Below, piece by piece: positions 35,362 to 44,306 of a DNA stretch of 54,106 nt. Position numbers and translations under genes: made by a program. Position 1 is the stretch's first letter. Every line of letters begins with the position of its first letter. Below the pieces are notes generated by a model. The model saw nothing but the letters and a program-made list of their open reading frames with translations. It ran no database searches and had not been told where the DNA came from. This DNA comes from Desulfobacteraceae bacterium (lineage in GTDB: Bacteria; Desulfobacterota; Desulfobacteria; Desulfobacterales; Desulfosarcinaceae): positions 1 to 54,106 of the forward strand of contig JAAERL010000487.1 of NCBI GenBank assembly GCA_024230435.1. The letters are read 5' to 3'.

Positions 35362-36150
35362 ATGGCAGACTTCGAGAAACTGAAAATATTAGGATTTTCG
35401 CAATACGAAATCACCTGCTATATGGCGCTGGCTGCAAACCACCCCCTTAACGGCTCCCAATTAAGCCGCATTTCAGGTATTGCGCGATCCCGGGTTTACG
35501 ATGTGCTTCGTAAACTGATGAGCAAGGGGGTCGTTATGGAGGTGCAAGAAGGTCAATACGTACCGTTGCCCCCTGAAGAGCTTTACAAAAGGCTGCAAAG
35601 TGAATTTGAAAGCAGCCTGGACGCGTTCAAGCAACAGTTGGAGGGCACATCTCCGGATGCTTCCTATGAGTTCATCTGGATGATTAAAGGATATGACCGG
35701 GTCATCGCCAAGGCACGTGCGATGATCTGTGCCGCCACAAACGAGCTTTATGTCCGGTTGTTTCCGGAATCGGGCAAATTGTTGGCGCCGGATCTTAAAA
35801 AAGCTGAAAAAAGAGGGGTCGGCATTCGCTATATTTCCATGGGCCCTGCCCCGGCAACATTCGAAATACAGGTGGAACACCCCGGTGGATTGACGCTGGT
35901 TGATACCATTGGCGGCCGGTCTTTCGACATCATATCAGATAAATCAGAAGCGCTCGTAGGGATCTTTGAAAAAGACCGGCAAGACCAATCCCCTATCAGC
36001 TGGACCCGTAACCGGCTGTTTGTCACCGCTAACCGGGACAGCTTGCAACATGACTTTTATCATTATTTTTTGGAAAAAATTTACGATCACAAGGAGCCGC
36101 TGACCGAACATGAGCAGCGCATTTACGCCTTTATCAAAGCAGACAAATGA
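35362..36150 (+). CDS. TrmB-type transcriptional regulator
   Basis: A 262-residue protein (ATG 35362, or TTG 35347). The winged helix at 1-75 has the TrmB pattern: LGFSQYEITCYMAL, then SQLSRISGIARSRVYDVLRKL in outline and KGVV. The rest resembles the TrmB effector region with a phospholipase-D-like core (ATNELYVRLFPESG). It lies 30 bp before an ornithine-aminotransferase-like gene on the same strand, so it probably senses an amino-acid-related ligand and controls that gene and itself (inference). Confidence 0.83.
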   Translation: MADFEKLKILGFSQYEITCYMALAANHPLNGSQLSRISGIARSRVYDVLRKLMSKGVVMEVQEGQYVPLPPEELYKRLQSEFESSLDAFKQQLEGTSPDASYEFIWMIKGYDRVIAKARAMICAATNELYVRLFPESGKLLAPDLKKAEKRGVGIRYISMGPAPATFEIQVEHPGGLTLVDTIGGRSFDIISDKSEALVGIFEKDRQDQSPISWTRNRLFVTANRDSLQHDFYHYFLEKIYDHKEPLTEHEQRIYAFIKADK

Positions 36151-36180
36151 TTGACACTATTTTTAAAGGAGACGCAAATC

Positions 36181-37470
36181 ATGTATCAAACAATCATTGA
36201 CCAGGAGATCAAAGGTTTTTCCGATATCCCTGATGAAACCATTATCCGCTACGAGGAAAACTGCGGGGCTCATCATTATGAACGTATCCCGATGGTGGTT
36301 CGGCAAGCCGACGGTTGCTGGCTTACGGATATGAACGGACAAAAATATTTGGATTGCCTGGCGGCCTATTCGGCGGCGAATTTGGGGCACCATCACCCGG
36401 ATGTCGTAAAAGCCCTTATTTCCGCGTTTAAGGGCTGTTACGGCTCTGTAATTTCCAATGTAGTGTACACCGATTCACTGGGGCTGTTTCTTGAACGGGT
36501 TTCCAAGTTTGTTCCGCAGCTTGGACCGCGTTTCGGAAACAACGGCAATAAGGTCTTGCCCAAAAACGGCGGTGTGGAATCGGTTGAAACCGCCATTAAG
36601 GCCGCACGCTATTATGGCTGGAAAAACAAGGGAATTGAAGATGGAAAACAGCAAATCATCGTTTTTAAAAACAATTTCCACGGCCGAATGATCACCGTAG
36701 TCTCCTTTTCCACCAAACAAAAATATAAAGAGGGTTTCGGGCCTGTCACACCGGGTTTTACCGCCGTGCCTTTTGGCGATCTGGAAGCCGTAAAAAAAGC
36801 CGTAACGCCGAATACATGTGGAATTCTGGTCGAGCCAATGCAGGGTGAAGGCGGCATGAACGTTCCACCGCCGGGTTTTTTGAAAGGCTTAAGGCAAATA
36901 GCCGATCAAAATGATTTGATGCTCCTGTTTGACGAAATTCAAGTAGGTTTGGGACGTACCGGTAAAAGGTTTTGTTTCGAACATGAAAATGTCGTTCCAG
37001 ACGGTTTGATATTGGGCAAAGCGTTGTCCGGCGGCCTGGTTCCCCTTTCAGTATTTGTCACCAACAAAAAAATTATGGACATGATTTTCAAGCCGGGCTC
37101 GGACGGCTCAACATACGGCGGCTACCCGCTGGCCTGCGTAGCGGCGATTGCGGCATTAGACGTATTTGAAAAAGAAAAACTGGAAGAGCGTTCGGAAAAA
37201 CAGGGCAATAAGTTGCTCAAGCGGCTTAAAAAACTCGAAACACGATCACCTTATGTCAAGCAAGTCCGCGGCCGGGGGCTGTTTATCGGAATAGAAGTCA
37301 AAGATGGCAACGCCATGCAATTTTGCCGTCAACTGCTAAAGCTCGGCATGCTGGCCAATGACAGTCACGGTCATACCATTCGCATTTCTCCGCCACTGAC
37401 AATCAACGATGTGGAATTGGATTTTATGTGCGAACGGCTGGAGAAGGTATTAATACCGGGAATCGAATAA
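36181..37470 (+). CDS. Class III aminotransferase, ornithine aminotransferase-like
   Basis: A 429-residue PLP enzyme from ATG 36181 with AAAGGAGA upstream. PLP-site residues are D251 (LLFDEIQVGLGRTGK) and Schiff-base K280 (LGKALSGG). NNFHGRM near 164-170, GGVESVETAIKAARYYG near 130-146 and EPMQGEGG near 218-225 match the ornithine/acetylornithine aminotransferase group, with ornithine delta-aminotransferase the closest pattern. Other members (acetylornithine, 4-aminobutyrate, or lysine aminotransferases) cannot be excluded. A TrmB regulator precedes it and a strong terminator follows. Confidence 0.82.
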   Translation: MYQTIIDQEIKGFSDIPDETIIRYEENCGAHHYERIPMVVRQADGCWLTDMNGQKYLDCLAAYSAANLGHHHPDVVKALISAFKGCYGSVISNVVYTDSLGLFLERVSKFVPQLGPRFGNNGNKVLPKNGGVESVETAIKAARYYGWKNKGIEDGKQQIIVFKNNFHGRMITVVSFSTKQKYKEGFGPVTPGFTAVPFGDLEAVKKAVTPNTCGILVEPMQGEGGMNVPPPGFLKGLRQIADQNDLMLLFDEIQVGLGRTGKRFCFEHENVVPDGLILGKALSGGLVPLSVFVTNKKIMDMIFKPGSDGSTYGGYPLACVAAIAALDVFEKEKLEERSEKQGNKLLKRLKKLETRSPYVKQVRGRGLFIGIEVKDGNAMQFCRQLLKLGMLANDSHGHTIRISPPLTINDVELDFMCERLEKVLIPGIE

Positions 37471-37481
37471 TCCCGAACGTT

Positions 37482-37562
37482 GAAAAACCAGAAAACTTCA
37501 GAGCCAAGCCGCCATGGGGCAGTAACCCTGAAGTGTAAGATCTGAAGTTCTCTGGTTTTTCT
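37482..37562 (+). terminator. Intrinsic terminator of the aminotransferase gene
   Basis: GAAAAACCAGA..ACTTCAGA pairs with TCTGAAGT..TCTGGTTTTTC across a 37-nt loop. The stem is about 20 bp with one small internal mismatch and ends in T-rich sequence, 12 bp after the stop codon. Confidence 0.8.
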
Positions 37563-37758
37563 CACAAGACACACAATACTGTGTTTTTTTTACACTGAGT
37601 GATAGCACTTTTTACCGGTTTTTTCTGTTCTGATATAATCTGGGAAAGGACTGAAAATTTCTTTTTAGAGAAATTCTGAATAAACCGGTCCATTATTGAA
37701 AAAAGCAATTCAACATCATACCCCGCAATAAAAGACAGCGACATTAGAGCAATTAGGT

Positions 37759-37936
37759 TAAGGCTTACAGTTAAATAATATACCATCTTAGATGTCTTTT
37801 TTCCCGTCTTGTGTGTTATGCCAAAGGTGCGAATACGTTAAGTATGCAAACTTCGGCATTCCTTGAAGACGAAAAAAATCTAAGCCTAATATGGTATCTG
37901 TTAAGATGCTAAATTTTTTTCCGCCAATCGCGGTAA
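37759..37936. repeat. MITE-like element family I, copy 2 (degenerate ends)
   Basis: The interior matches copies 1 and 3 closely (ATATACCATCTTAGATGTC, AAGTATGCAAAC, ATGGTATCTGTTAAGATGC). The left end is TAA-GGC-TTACAG with the GATT lost, and the right end is CCAATCGCGG-TAA. TAA flanks both sides. This copy is not beside a stop codon. Confidence 0.65.
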
Positions 37937-38315
37937 GGTACGACCGGCTATTGGGTCAATGACGCCATAAAGCTTTGATATCATAAAGAAAACCGTCCAG
38001 TAGCATATGCAGCCAAGCGCAAAACAATGCGCAAATAATCATCCATTTCAAAGATGGTTAATAGTTCAACCGTAATTTTTTCATTTTCCGTGTGCCAAGT
38101 GACTCTCTTTTTAATAGATTTATCTGCCGGCAAGCTATCAAAAGTAGATGAAATCGTCGTTTTATTTTTTTTTAAAATGGAGTAATTTATTTTAATATCA
38201 ATCTAATACGGCATACCTGAAAAGGCTGGCACACGGCTTGCTCATAGTATTTATCAAGTCTGTTTCAATAAAGCGCTTTTAACCGAGCAGGATTACAAAA
38301 AAGGAGGTTTTTGTC
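37937..38315. other. Intergenic region upstream of the Cys-rich small gene
   Basis: AT-rich, about 380 bp. It should hold the promoter of the small gene at 38316. I see no other gene or clear element. Confidence 0.35.
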
Positions 38316-38492
38316 ATGTTAAATGAACTGGTTGAACCAGTACCATCCAGTGTGAATATTCCATGCTATGGTTGTGAAGATTCTCTATCTACGCATATAT
38401 GCAGCTATCGTCAAGAAAACGTGACCACTCAAATCTGTCTGTGCTCCTCTTGTATGGAATTAGATCCGGAGTGCTTGTTTGACAGGAGATAG
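38316..38492 (+). CDS. Small Cys-rich protein, 58 residues
   Basis: ATG 38316 follows an excellent AAAAAGGAGG site 7 bp upstream. The protein begins MLNELVEPVPSSV and contains eight... more exactly seven cysteines, in PCYGC, HIC, ICLCSSC and PECLF, a spacing compatible with a zinc ribbon or treble clef. It ends in DRR. No signal peptide or membrane helix is seen. It stands alone between a repeat and a good terminator, so it looks like a real, separately expressed gene. I do not recognise the family. Confidence 0.65.
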   Translation: MLNELVEPVPSSVNIPCYGCEDSLSTHICSYRQENVTTQICLCSSCMELDPECLFDRR

Positions 38493-38654
38493 TGGAAATT
38501 CCTGCTGGTTGAACCAAGCTGTCAACGCCGATGTCTCTATGGCCGATACCTGTTGCGATTTAGAATTGAAGTTATCTTAAGCTGTTCGTAAAATCCTATT
38601 GCCCATAAAACTTTTTTGAAATACAGCATCGTACCAGCTGTTGTTTATCCTGAG

Positions 38655-38684
38655 AACCCCGGTCCACATGGCCGGGGTTTTTTG
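38655..38684 (+). terminator. Intrinsic terminator
   Basis: AACCCCGG and CCGGGGTT pair across a 9-nt loop, followed directly by TTTTTT. It lies about 165 bp after the Cys-rich gene and most likely ends its transcript. Confidence 0.85.
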
Positions 38685-39072
38685 GGTTTGCTGCTGGTGA
38701 AACTATTCAATAGAAAATATATAGGTAGTGCTTCATATGCAAGAATGGTATAATAGATCAAATATATTTATTGTTTTTAAATAGTTATGTAAAGAAATTT
38801 CAACGGGATAAATTAACTCAAAAAATGTTCGAGCCCTTGGCATAGGGATTTGATAGATTCTGGGTGCGTCCCACTTTTAGGGTCGTAGAAGACCCTTAAG
38901 AAAAGAAAATCTGAGGTTTTTAAGCTGGCCGTATTATACGAAACCAGCAAAAATACTAAAATCATAAGATGTTATAAGTTTTGATAAGTACTTGCCTGAA
39001 AGGGATGGTGTAAGGTCCGGGTCCGCAACTTCGTCTGATTTGAACACAATCTTATCAAACGGAGGTGATCTG
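38685..39072. other. Intergenic region upstream of the DUF3179 gene
   Basis: About 390 bp, AT-rich. It contains a small hairpin AGGGTC-GTAGAA-GACCCT near 38878-38895 and ends in the GGAGGTGAT ribosome site for the ATG at 39073. No gene is evident. Confidence 0.35.
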
Positions 39073-39982
39073 ATGCGAACGTTGCTTTTATTTTTGGTTG
39101 CGGCAATGACAATGGTTTTAATGCTGACCGGGTTCAGCCTGGACAGTTCCATTGTTCCAAAAGATGAAATTTTATCGGGCGGGCCGCCCAAAGATGGAAT
39201 TCCGGCCTTGCTGGAACCCGCGTTTGTTGCGGCCGGTAAGCAGTCGTTTTTAGATCCTGAAGATCAGGTTTTAGGTGTGGTTGCCGATGGCGTGGTCAAA
39301 GCTTATCCCATTAAGATTCTTACCTGGCATGAGGCAGTCAATGACTCGATAAACGAACAATCCTTTGTAGTTACGTACTGACCGCTGACGCAAACGGTAG
39401 TGGTCTACTCCCGCCAGGTGGATGACAGGAAATTGTCTTTCGGTATCTCGGGGCGTCTTTACAAAAGCAATGTGCTGTTGTACGACCATCAAACGGAAAG
39501 TTTATGGTCTCAGCTTATGTCAAAGGCCGTCAGTGGTCCCCTGGCGGGCAGACAGCTTAAGCAGATTCAATCCGAGCTTGTGAGCTGGAAACATTGGGCA
39601 GAAAAACACCCCCGTACGCTTGTGCTTTCAACTCAAACAGGTTACTCACGCAACTATGATATCGATCCATATAAAGACTATTACCATATTGGCCAGTTGA
39701 TGTTTCCGGTGGGGCGCGTGCGCCATGATTTATCTGTAAAGGAGCATGTACTGGGCATTTCGCTCAATGGGCAATCAAAAGCCTACGCGCTGTCGCGCGT
39801 TGAAGCAAAAAGGCGGGACAATCAATGATATAATCGGCGGAGCCGATATTATCATTGAAGTAAACACCCAGGGGCAAATCCAGTCCGTCCGGCACGCTCA
39901 AGGTGACGCCATTGCCCATATTTATGCCTACTGGTTCGCTTGGCAGGCGTTTTATCCGCAGACGAAAGTGTATAAACCATAA
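39073..39982 (+). CDS. DUF3179 protein, candidate selenoprotein, with a downstream +1 frame disruption
   Basis: ATG 39073 has a perfect GGAGGTGAT site. An N-terminal signal peptide leads into DUF3179 sequence (VLGVVADGVVKAYPIKILTWHEAVND). At the family motif VTYCPLxxT the conserved Cys codon is TGA (39379-39381): FVVTY-TGA-PLTQTVVVYSRQV. The same frame continues with SGRLYKSNVLLYDHQTESLWSQ, so the TGA may encode selenocysteine. A second break lies at the A5 run 39807-39811: after SRVEAK the homologous GGTINDIIGGAD...WFAWQAFYPQTKVY continues one base on. Repaired length is about 302 residues. It is either a selenoprotein with a homopolymer error or a decaying gene. DUF3179 function is unknown. 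Confidence 0.65.
39379..39425 (+). promoter_or_regulatory. Possible bacterial SECIS region after the TGA of the DUF3179 gene
   Basis: Directly after TGA, ACCGCT (39381-39386) pairs with AGTGGT (39399-39404) and inner CG with CG around a CAAA loop. A second small hairpin with a loop starting in G (TCCC-GCCAG-GTGGA) lies about 31 nt after TGA, inside the usual 16-37 nt window for bacterial SECIS loops. Both were paired by eye only. Confidence 0.3.
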
Positions 39983-40010
39983 AACCAATTAGAGAGGAAT
40001 AACCTGCGTT

Positions 40011-41171
40011 ATGCGCGAACACCCCTTGCGATGGATAATCGTGCTGCTTGTGGTTGCTGCATTGGCATCTGTAATATGGAAAGCAACCCGGCCCAAACCT
40101 GTTCTGGTCAGTGTAAAACCCGTAACCCGGGGTATTGTGGAGCGTACCGTTGCCAATACCCGTGCCGGAACAGTCAAGGCTTGCCGAAGGGCCAAACTTT
40201 CTCCCAGCGTAGGCGGCCAGATTGCACGATTGCCTGTGAAAAAAGGAGACCGGGTCAAACAGGGGCAAGTGTTGCTTGAGCTTTGGAACAAAGACCTCAA
40301 GGCCCGGACCGCCCTTGCGGAAAACCAGCTCAATTCAGCCCGCAGCAAAAGCAAGGCTATATGCCTCAAGGCCGAGTTGGCCCAGCGCAATGCCCGCCGG
40401 GTAATGAACTTGCGCAGCAGTGACGTGGCCTCCGAAGAACAGGCCGATAACGCGGTGTCCGAGGCAAAAGCCCTAAAAGCCGAGTGTGAGGCCGCCAATG
40501 CGGAAATCCAGGTGCGTAAGGCCCAATTGGCAGTTGCACGCGCAAATGTAGACCGAACCCAGTTGAAGGCGCCTTTTGATGGTGTTATTGCTGAGATCAA
40601 CGGCGAGCTTTCTGAATTTGTAACACCGTCTCCAATCGGCGTGCCGACACCGCCTGCTATAGATATTGTTGACAATGTCTGCTTTTATGTGGCCGCACCC
40701 ATAGATGAAGTGGATGCCGAGGCAATCCGGATGGATATGACCGCCCGTATCACCATGGATGCATTTAAAAATAAAGTATTTCAGGCGCGGGTACGCCGCA
40801 TTGCTGATTATGTTCTGGATGTAGAAAAACAGGCACGGACCGTGGAGGTGGAGGCGGCCTTTGCGGGAAACGAGAATTTTAATCATCTGCTTGCCGGCTA
40901 CAGTGCCGATATTGAAGTGATTTTAGACGTGCGGGAAAATGTGGTGCGTGTTCCCACCGAGGCTGTCATCAAGGCCGGTAAAGTTTTTAAATACTTGCCG
41001 GACCAGGGAAAATTGAAAGCGTGCGACGTTCGCACAGGGCTGTCCAATTGGAATTGGACCGAGGTGCTCAACGGGCTGTCACCCGGTGACCAAGTTGTTG
41101 TTAATGTGGATAATCCTGACCTTGCCGATGATGCGCCCGCTGAAATCATTGAGGATGAGGAGCTGTTGTGA
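40011..41171 (+). CDS. Periplasmic adaptor (HlyD/MacA type) of an ABC exporter
   Basis: A 386-residue membrane-fusion protein. One N-terminal helix (about 7-23) anchors it. The biotinyl-lipoyl halves surround a coiled coil: SPSVGGQIARLPVKKGDRVKQGQVLLEL (in part) before it and RTQLKAPFDGVIAEI after it. The coil at about 100-180 is rich in Ala, Glu and Lys. Beta-barrel and membrane-proximal domains follow. The stop codon overlaps the ATPase start (GTGA). Together with the ATPase and two permeases it should form a tripartite efflux or export system like MacAB; the substrate is unknown. Confidence 0.88.
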   Translation: MREHPLRWIIVLLVVAALASVIWKATRPKPVLVSVKPVTRGIVERTVANTRAGTVKACRRAKLSPSVGGQIARLPVKKGDRVKQGQVLLELWNKDLKARTALAENQLNSARSKSKAICLKAELAQRNARRVMNLRSSDVASEEQADNAVSEAKALKAECEAANAEIQVRKAQLAVARANVDRTQLKAPFDGVIAEINGELSEFVTPSPIGVPTPPAIDIVDNVCFYVAAPIDEVDAEAIRMDMTARITMDAFKNKVFQARVRRIADYVLDVEKQARTVEVEAAFAGNENFNHLLAGYSADIEVILDVRENVVRVPTEAVIKAGKVFKYLPDQGKLKACDVRTGLSNWNWTEVLNGLSPGDQVVVNVDNPDLADDAPAEIIEDEELL

Positions 41172-41857
41172 TTCGTCTTGAGGGTATCGAGCGCATTTTT
41201 GAAGTCGGAGATGAAACCGTATATGCCTTGAGTAATGTGGACTTAACGGTTGAGCAGGGCGAGTATGTCTCTATCATGGGGCCATCGGGTTCTGGAAAAT
41301 CCACTTTGCTCAATATCCTCGGTTTGCTGGACCGGCCGGATAAAGGGGTTTACCACTTTGAAGATATTGATACCATTCATTTAAGCGATAAACAGCAGGC
41401 CCATGTCCGGCGGCATAAAATCGGTTTCATCTTTCAGTTTTTTCATCTTGTTGCCCGGTTGACCGCAGAGCAAAATGTTGAATTGCCCATGATCCTTGCC
41501 GGGATCGATGCCCGGGAAAGAAAACAGCGCGTTCATGAAGCCTTGGGCCGAATGGGGCTTAACGAGCGTATGAAACACCGGCCCGATCAGCTTTCCGGAG
41601 GCCAGCGCCAGAGAGTGGCCATTGCCCGCTCCACCATCATGAATCCTGCCATCATTCTTGCCGATGAACCCACAGGCAACCTTGATCGCGCATCGGGTAT
41701 GGACGTCATCCGAACCATTGAAGATCTTAACAAGCAGGGAATGACCGTTGTTATGGTTACCCATGATCCAGAGCTTGGAGGCAGAACCGGCCGGCAGGTG
41801 CGCATGGAAGACGGCCGGATTATTCGTGATACATCCGATGAAAGGGCATTGGCGTGA
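41168..41857 (+). CDS. ABC transporter ATP-binding protein (MacB/LolD type)
   Basis: A 229-residue ATPase from GTG 41168, overlapping the adaptor stop. Walker A is GPSGSGKST, the Q-loop is FIFQFFHLV, the signature is LSGGQRQRVAIAR, Walker B is IILADEPTG and the H-loop is VTHD. The family is the lipoprotein/macrolide/antimicrobial-peptide exporter group. Here ATPase and permease are separate, while in MacB they are fused. The next permease begins at GTG 41854, inside its stop codon. Confidence 0.95.
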   Translation: MIRLEGIERIFEVGDETVYALSNVDLTVEQGEYVSIMGPSGSGKSTLLNILGLLDRPDKGVYHFEDIDTIHLSDKQQAHVRRHKIGFIFQFFHLVARLTAEQNVELPMILAGIDARERKQRVHEALGRMGLNERMKHRPDQLSGGQRQRVAIARSTIMNPAIILADEPTGNLDRASGMDVIRTIEDLNKQGMTVVMVTHDPELGGRTGRQVRMEDGRIIRDTSDERALA

Positions 41858-43059
41858 AGTCTGCCGATTTGACACGGTTTTGCGCCGGATCGCTGGCCGG
41901 TTATCCCTTGCGTACCGGCCTTATGTTTCTGGCTATGGCCATCGGCGTTGCCTCAGTGGTGATACTTACAGCCCTGGGCGAGGGCGCCCGAATTTATGTT
42001 TCCCAGCAATTTAGCTCACTGGGAACCCATCTGCTGATTGTTATTCCCGGCCGGTCGGAAACTACAGGCGGCCCGCCGCCGCTGCTCGGGGAGACACCCC
42101 GCGACCTGACCATCGATGACGCCATGGCCTTGCTGCGCAGCAGCGCGGTGCGCAAAGTGGCGCCTATTATGATTGGAGGCGCACTGGTTTCTTATGAAAA
42201 CCGGTCCCGTGAAGTTTTTATTATGGGATCTACGCCTGACTTGTATGATGTACGGGATCTTAAAATCGCCCAGGGGCGGTTTTTGCCCAAAGGCGATGTT
42301 GACCGGGCTGAAGCCGTTTGCGTTCTCGGGCAAAAACTCAAAACCGAATTATTCGGTAACACCTCGCCGCTTGGCCGTTTTGTGCGCATTGGTCAACGCC
42401 GCTTTCGCGTGATCGGCGTATTGACCAAAAAAGGACAATCCCTGGGTATGGATATCAGCGATGTGGCCATCATTCCGGTGGCCTCCAGCAGCGCTTTGTT
42501 CAACCAGTCGTCTTTGTTTCGCATCCTAATTCAGGCCGCAAACACGGATGCCGTGGCACGGGCCAAACGGTCGGTGCTGGAAACGATCCGTAACAGACAT
42601 GATGGCGAGGACGATATTACCATCATCACTCAGGATGCGCTGTTGTCTACCTTTGACCGTATTTTAAAAGTTCTGACCTATGCCGTGGCCGCAATCGCCG
42701 CCATCAGCCTGACGGTGGCGGGGATTCTTATTATGAATATTATGCTGATTGCCGTATCCCAGCGTACTGCCGAGATTGGACTGCTTAAGGCCATCGGCGC
42801 GCCGGGCTCGCAGATTATGCGTATTTTTATTTCCGAATCGGCCATGTTGTCCCTTGTGGGCGCGGCGGCCGGATTGATTGTTTCGGCGTTGGGCGTGATG
42901 GTAATCGGGCGGCTTTTTCCCTTTTTTCCGGTTAGAGCGCCTTTTTGGGCTCCCGTAGCGGCGGTAGCGGTGGCAGTGGGAGCCGGTTTACTCTTTGGCT
43001 GGCTTCCGGCTAAGCGTGCTGCGGATTTTGATCCGGTATTGGCGCTGTCCAGCAGGTAA
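41854..43059 (+). CDS. FtsX/MacB-like ABC permease 1
   Basis: A 401-residue permease starting at GTG 41854. The four-helix FtsX layout is visible: first helix about 15-37 (RTGLMFLAMAIGVASVVIL in part), a large periplasmic MacB-PCD domain (38-270), then three helices at about 272-395. The segment RTAEIGLLKAIGAPGSQIMRIF marks the coupling region in outline. It pairs with permease 2, giving a heterodimer with the shared ATPase. Confidence 0.9.
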   Translation: MKSADLTRFCAGSLAGYPLRTGLMFLAMAIGVASVVILTALGEGARIYVSQQFSSLGTHLLIVIPGRSETTGGPPPLLGETPRDLTIDDAMALLRSSAVRKVAPIMIGGALVSYENRSREVFIMGSTPDLYDVRDLKIAQGRFLPKGDVDRAEAVCVLGQKLKTELFGNTSPLGRFVRIGQRRFRVIGVLTKKGQSLGMDISDVAIIPVASSSALFNQSSLFRILIQAANTDAVARAKRSVLETIRNRHDGEDDITIITQDALLSTFDRILKVLTYAVAAIAAISLTVAGILIMNIMLIAVSQRTAEIGLLKAIGAPGSQIMRIFISESAMLSLVGAAAGLIVSALGVMVIGRLFPFFPVRAPFWAPVAAVAVAVGAGLLFGWLPAKRAADFDPVLALSSR

Positions 43060-43068
43060 AGATATAAA

Positions 43069-44271
43069 ATGATGCAAATCAATGATGCCGTAAAACTTTG
43101 TTTCCAGGCTTTGATCCGCCGCCGCATGCGCAGCGCTTTAACTGCCCTGGGTATTGCAGTGGGGATTGCCGCCGTGGTGTTGTTGACTTCTTTGGGAGAG
43201 GGGATTCATCGCTATGTGTTGGCCGAATTTACCCAGTTCGGAACGAACCTTATTGCCGTGAACCCCGGCAAGGCCTCGACAGCCGGGATGTCGGGTTCGC
43301 TTATCAGCAATGTGCGCCCTTTGAGCTTAAACGATGCCATAGCTCTTGAGAAGGTGCCAAGGGTTCTAGCAACAGTGCCGTTTGTACAGGGCAATGCTGC
43401 TGTAGAGTATGGACGGCGCAGCCGCCGGACTTATATTTTTGGTGTGGGGGCGGCGGTTCCGGTTGTTTGGCAAATAAAAGTGGCCCAGGGGCGTTTTTTG
43501 CCCAACGATGACCCTGGCGCTGCGCGAGCGTTTGTGGTATTGGGCAGCAAGGTGAAAACTGAGCTTTTTGGAAATACCAATCCCTTAGGGCGCAAGGTGC
43601 GTATTGGCAGCGAACAATACAGGATTGTGGGGGTGATGGAGTCCAAGGGCCAAATGCTCGGATTTGATCTGGACGATGCCGTTTATATTCCCGCTTCCCG
43701 GGCCATGGCGTTGTTTAACCGGGACAGCTTGTTGGAGATCGATCTGGTTTATGCCGCGGGCAGCAGTTCCGTTAAAATTGCAAAGAAAGTAAAACAATTG
43801 TTGATCGCGCGTCACGGCTCCGAAGATTTTACCATCACCACCCAGGATCAGATGCTCGATGTGCTTGGCTCCGTAATGAATATTTTAACGCTGGCGGTCG
43901 GAGCCTTAGGTGGCATATCATTGGTGGTTGGAGCGGTGGGAATACTTACGATTATGACCATTGCGGTAAATGAGCGCACGGCGGAAATCGGTCTTTTGAG
44001 AGCAATGGGCGCAGACCGTTCCCAGATTCTGCTTTTGTTTATCGGAGAAGCGGTGGTTCTGGCGGGTTTAGGCGGTTTTGCGGGGCTGGTATCGGGCGTC
44101 GGCGGGGCCTGGCTGATTGGCCGGTTAGCGCCTGGTTTGCCTACGCATACCTCCTGGGAATTTGTTATCCTGGCGCAGGTTTCAGCAGGTGTGATCGGTT
44201 TGTTGGCCGGAGTTTTGCCCGCCCAGCACGCCGCTCGTTTGGACCCGATTGAGGCGTTGCGCGCAGAATAG
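43069..44271 (+). CDS. FtsX/MacB-like ABC permease 2
   Basis: A 400-residue paralogue of permease 1, with the same helix layout and matching motifs (ALGIAVGIAAVVLLTSLGEG; NERTAEIGLLRAMGADRSQI). It begins 9 bp after permease 1. Two different permeases suggest an asymmetric transporter. The C terminus ends PIEALRAE, typical for MacB-type permeases (xxDPIxALR). Confidence 0.9.
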   Translation: MMQINDAVKLCFQALIRRRMRSALTALGIAVGIAAVVLLTSLGEGIHRYVLAEFTQFGTNLIAVNPGKASTAGMSGSLISNVRPLSLNDAIALEKVPRVLATVPFVQGNAAVEYGRRSRRTYIFGVGAAVPVVWQIKVAQGRFLPNDDPGAARAFVVLGSKVKTELFGNTNPLGRKVRIGSEQYRIVGVMESKGQMLGFDLDDAVYIPASRAMALFNRDSLLEIDLVYAAGSSSVKIAKKVKQLLIARHGSEDFTITTQDQMLDVLGSVMNILTLAVGALGGISLVVGAVGILTIMTIAVNERTAEIGLLRAMGADRSQILLLFIGEAVVLAGLGGFAGLVSGVGGAWLIGRLAPGLPTHTSWEFVILAQVSAGVIGLLAGVLPAQHAARLDPIEALRAE

Positions 44272-44306
44272 CAAGACCTTAAAAATAAGGACATTCCGAT
44301 AACGTT

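Noticed and set aside
37562-37786. Minus-strand frame of 74 codons with an Hpt-like look
   Set aside because: It begins inside a repeat element and ends in the aminotransferase terminator; the resemblance to an Hpt helix is weak and short. At most a gene fragment.
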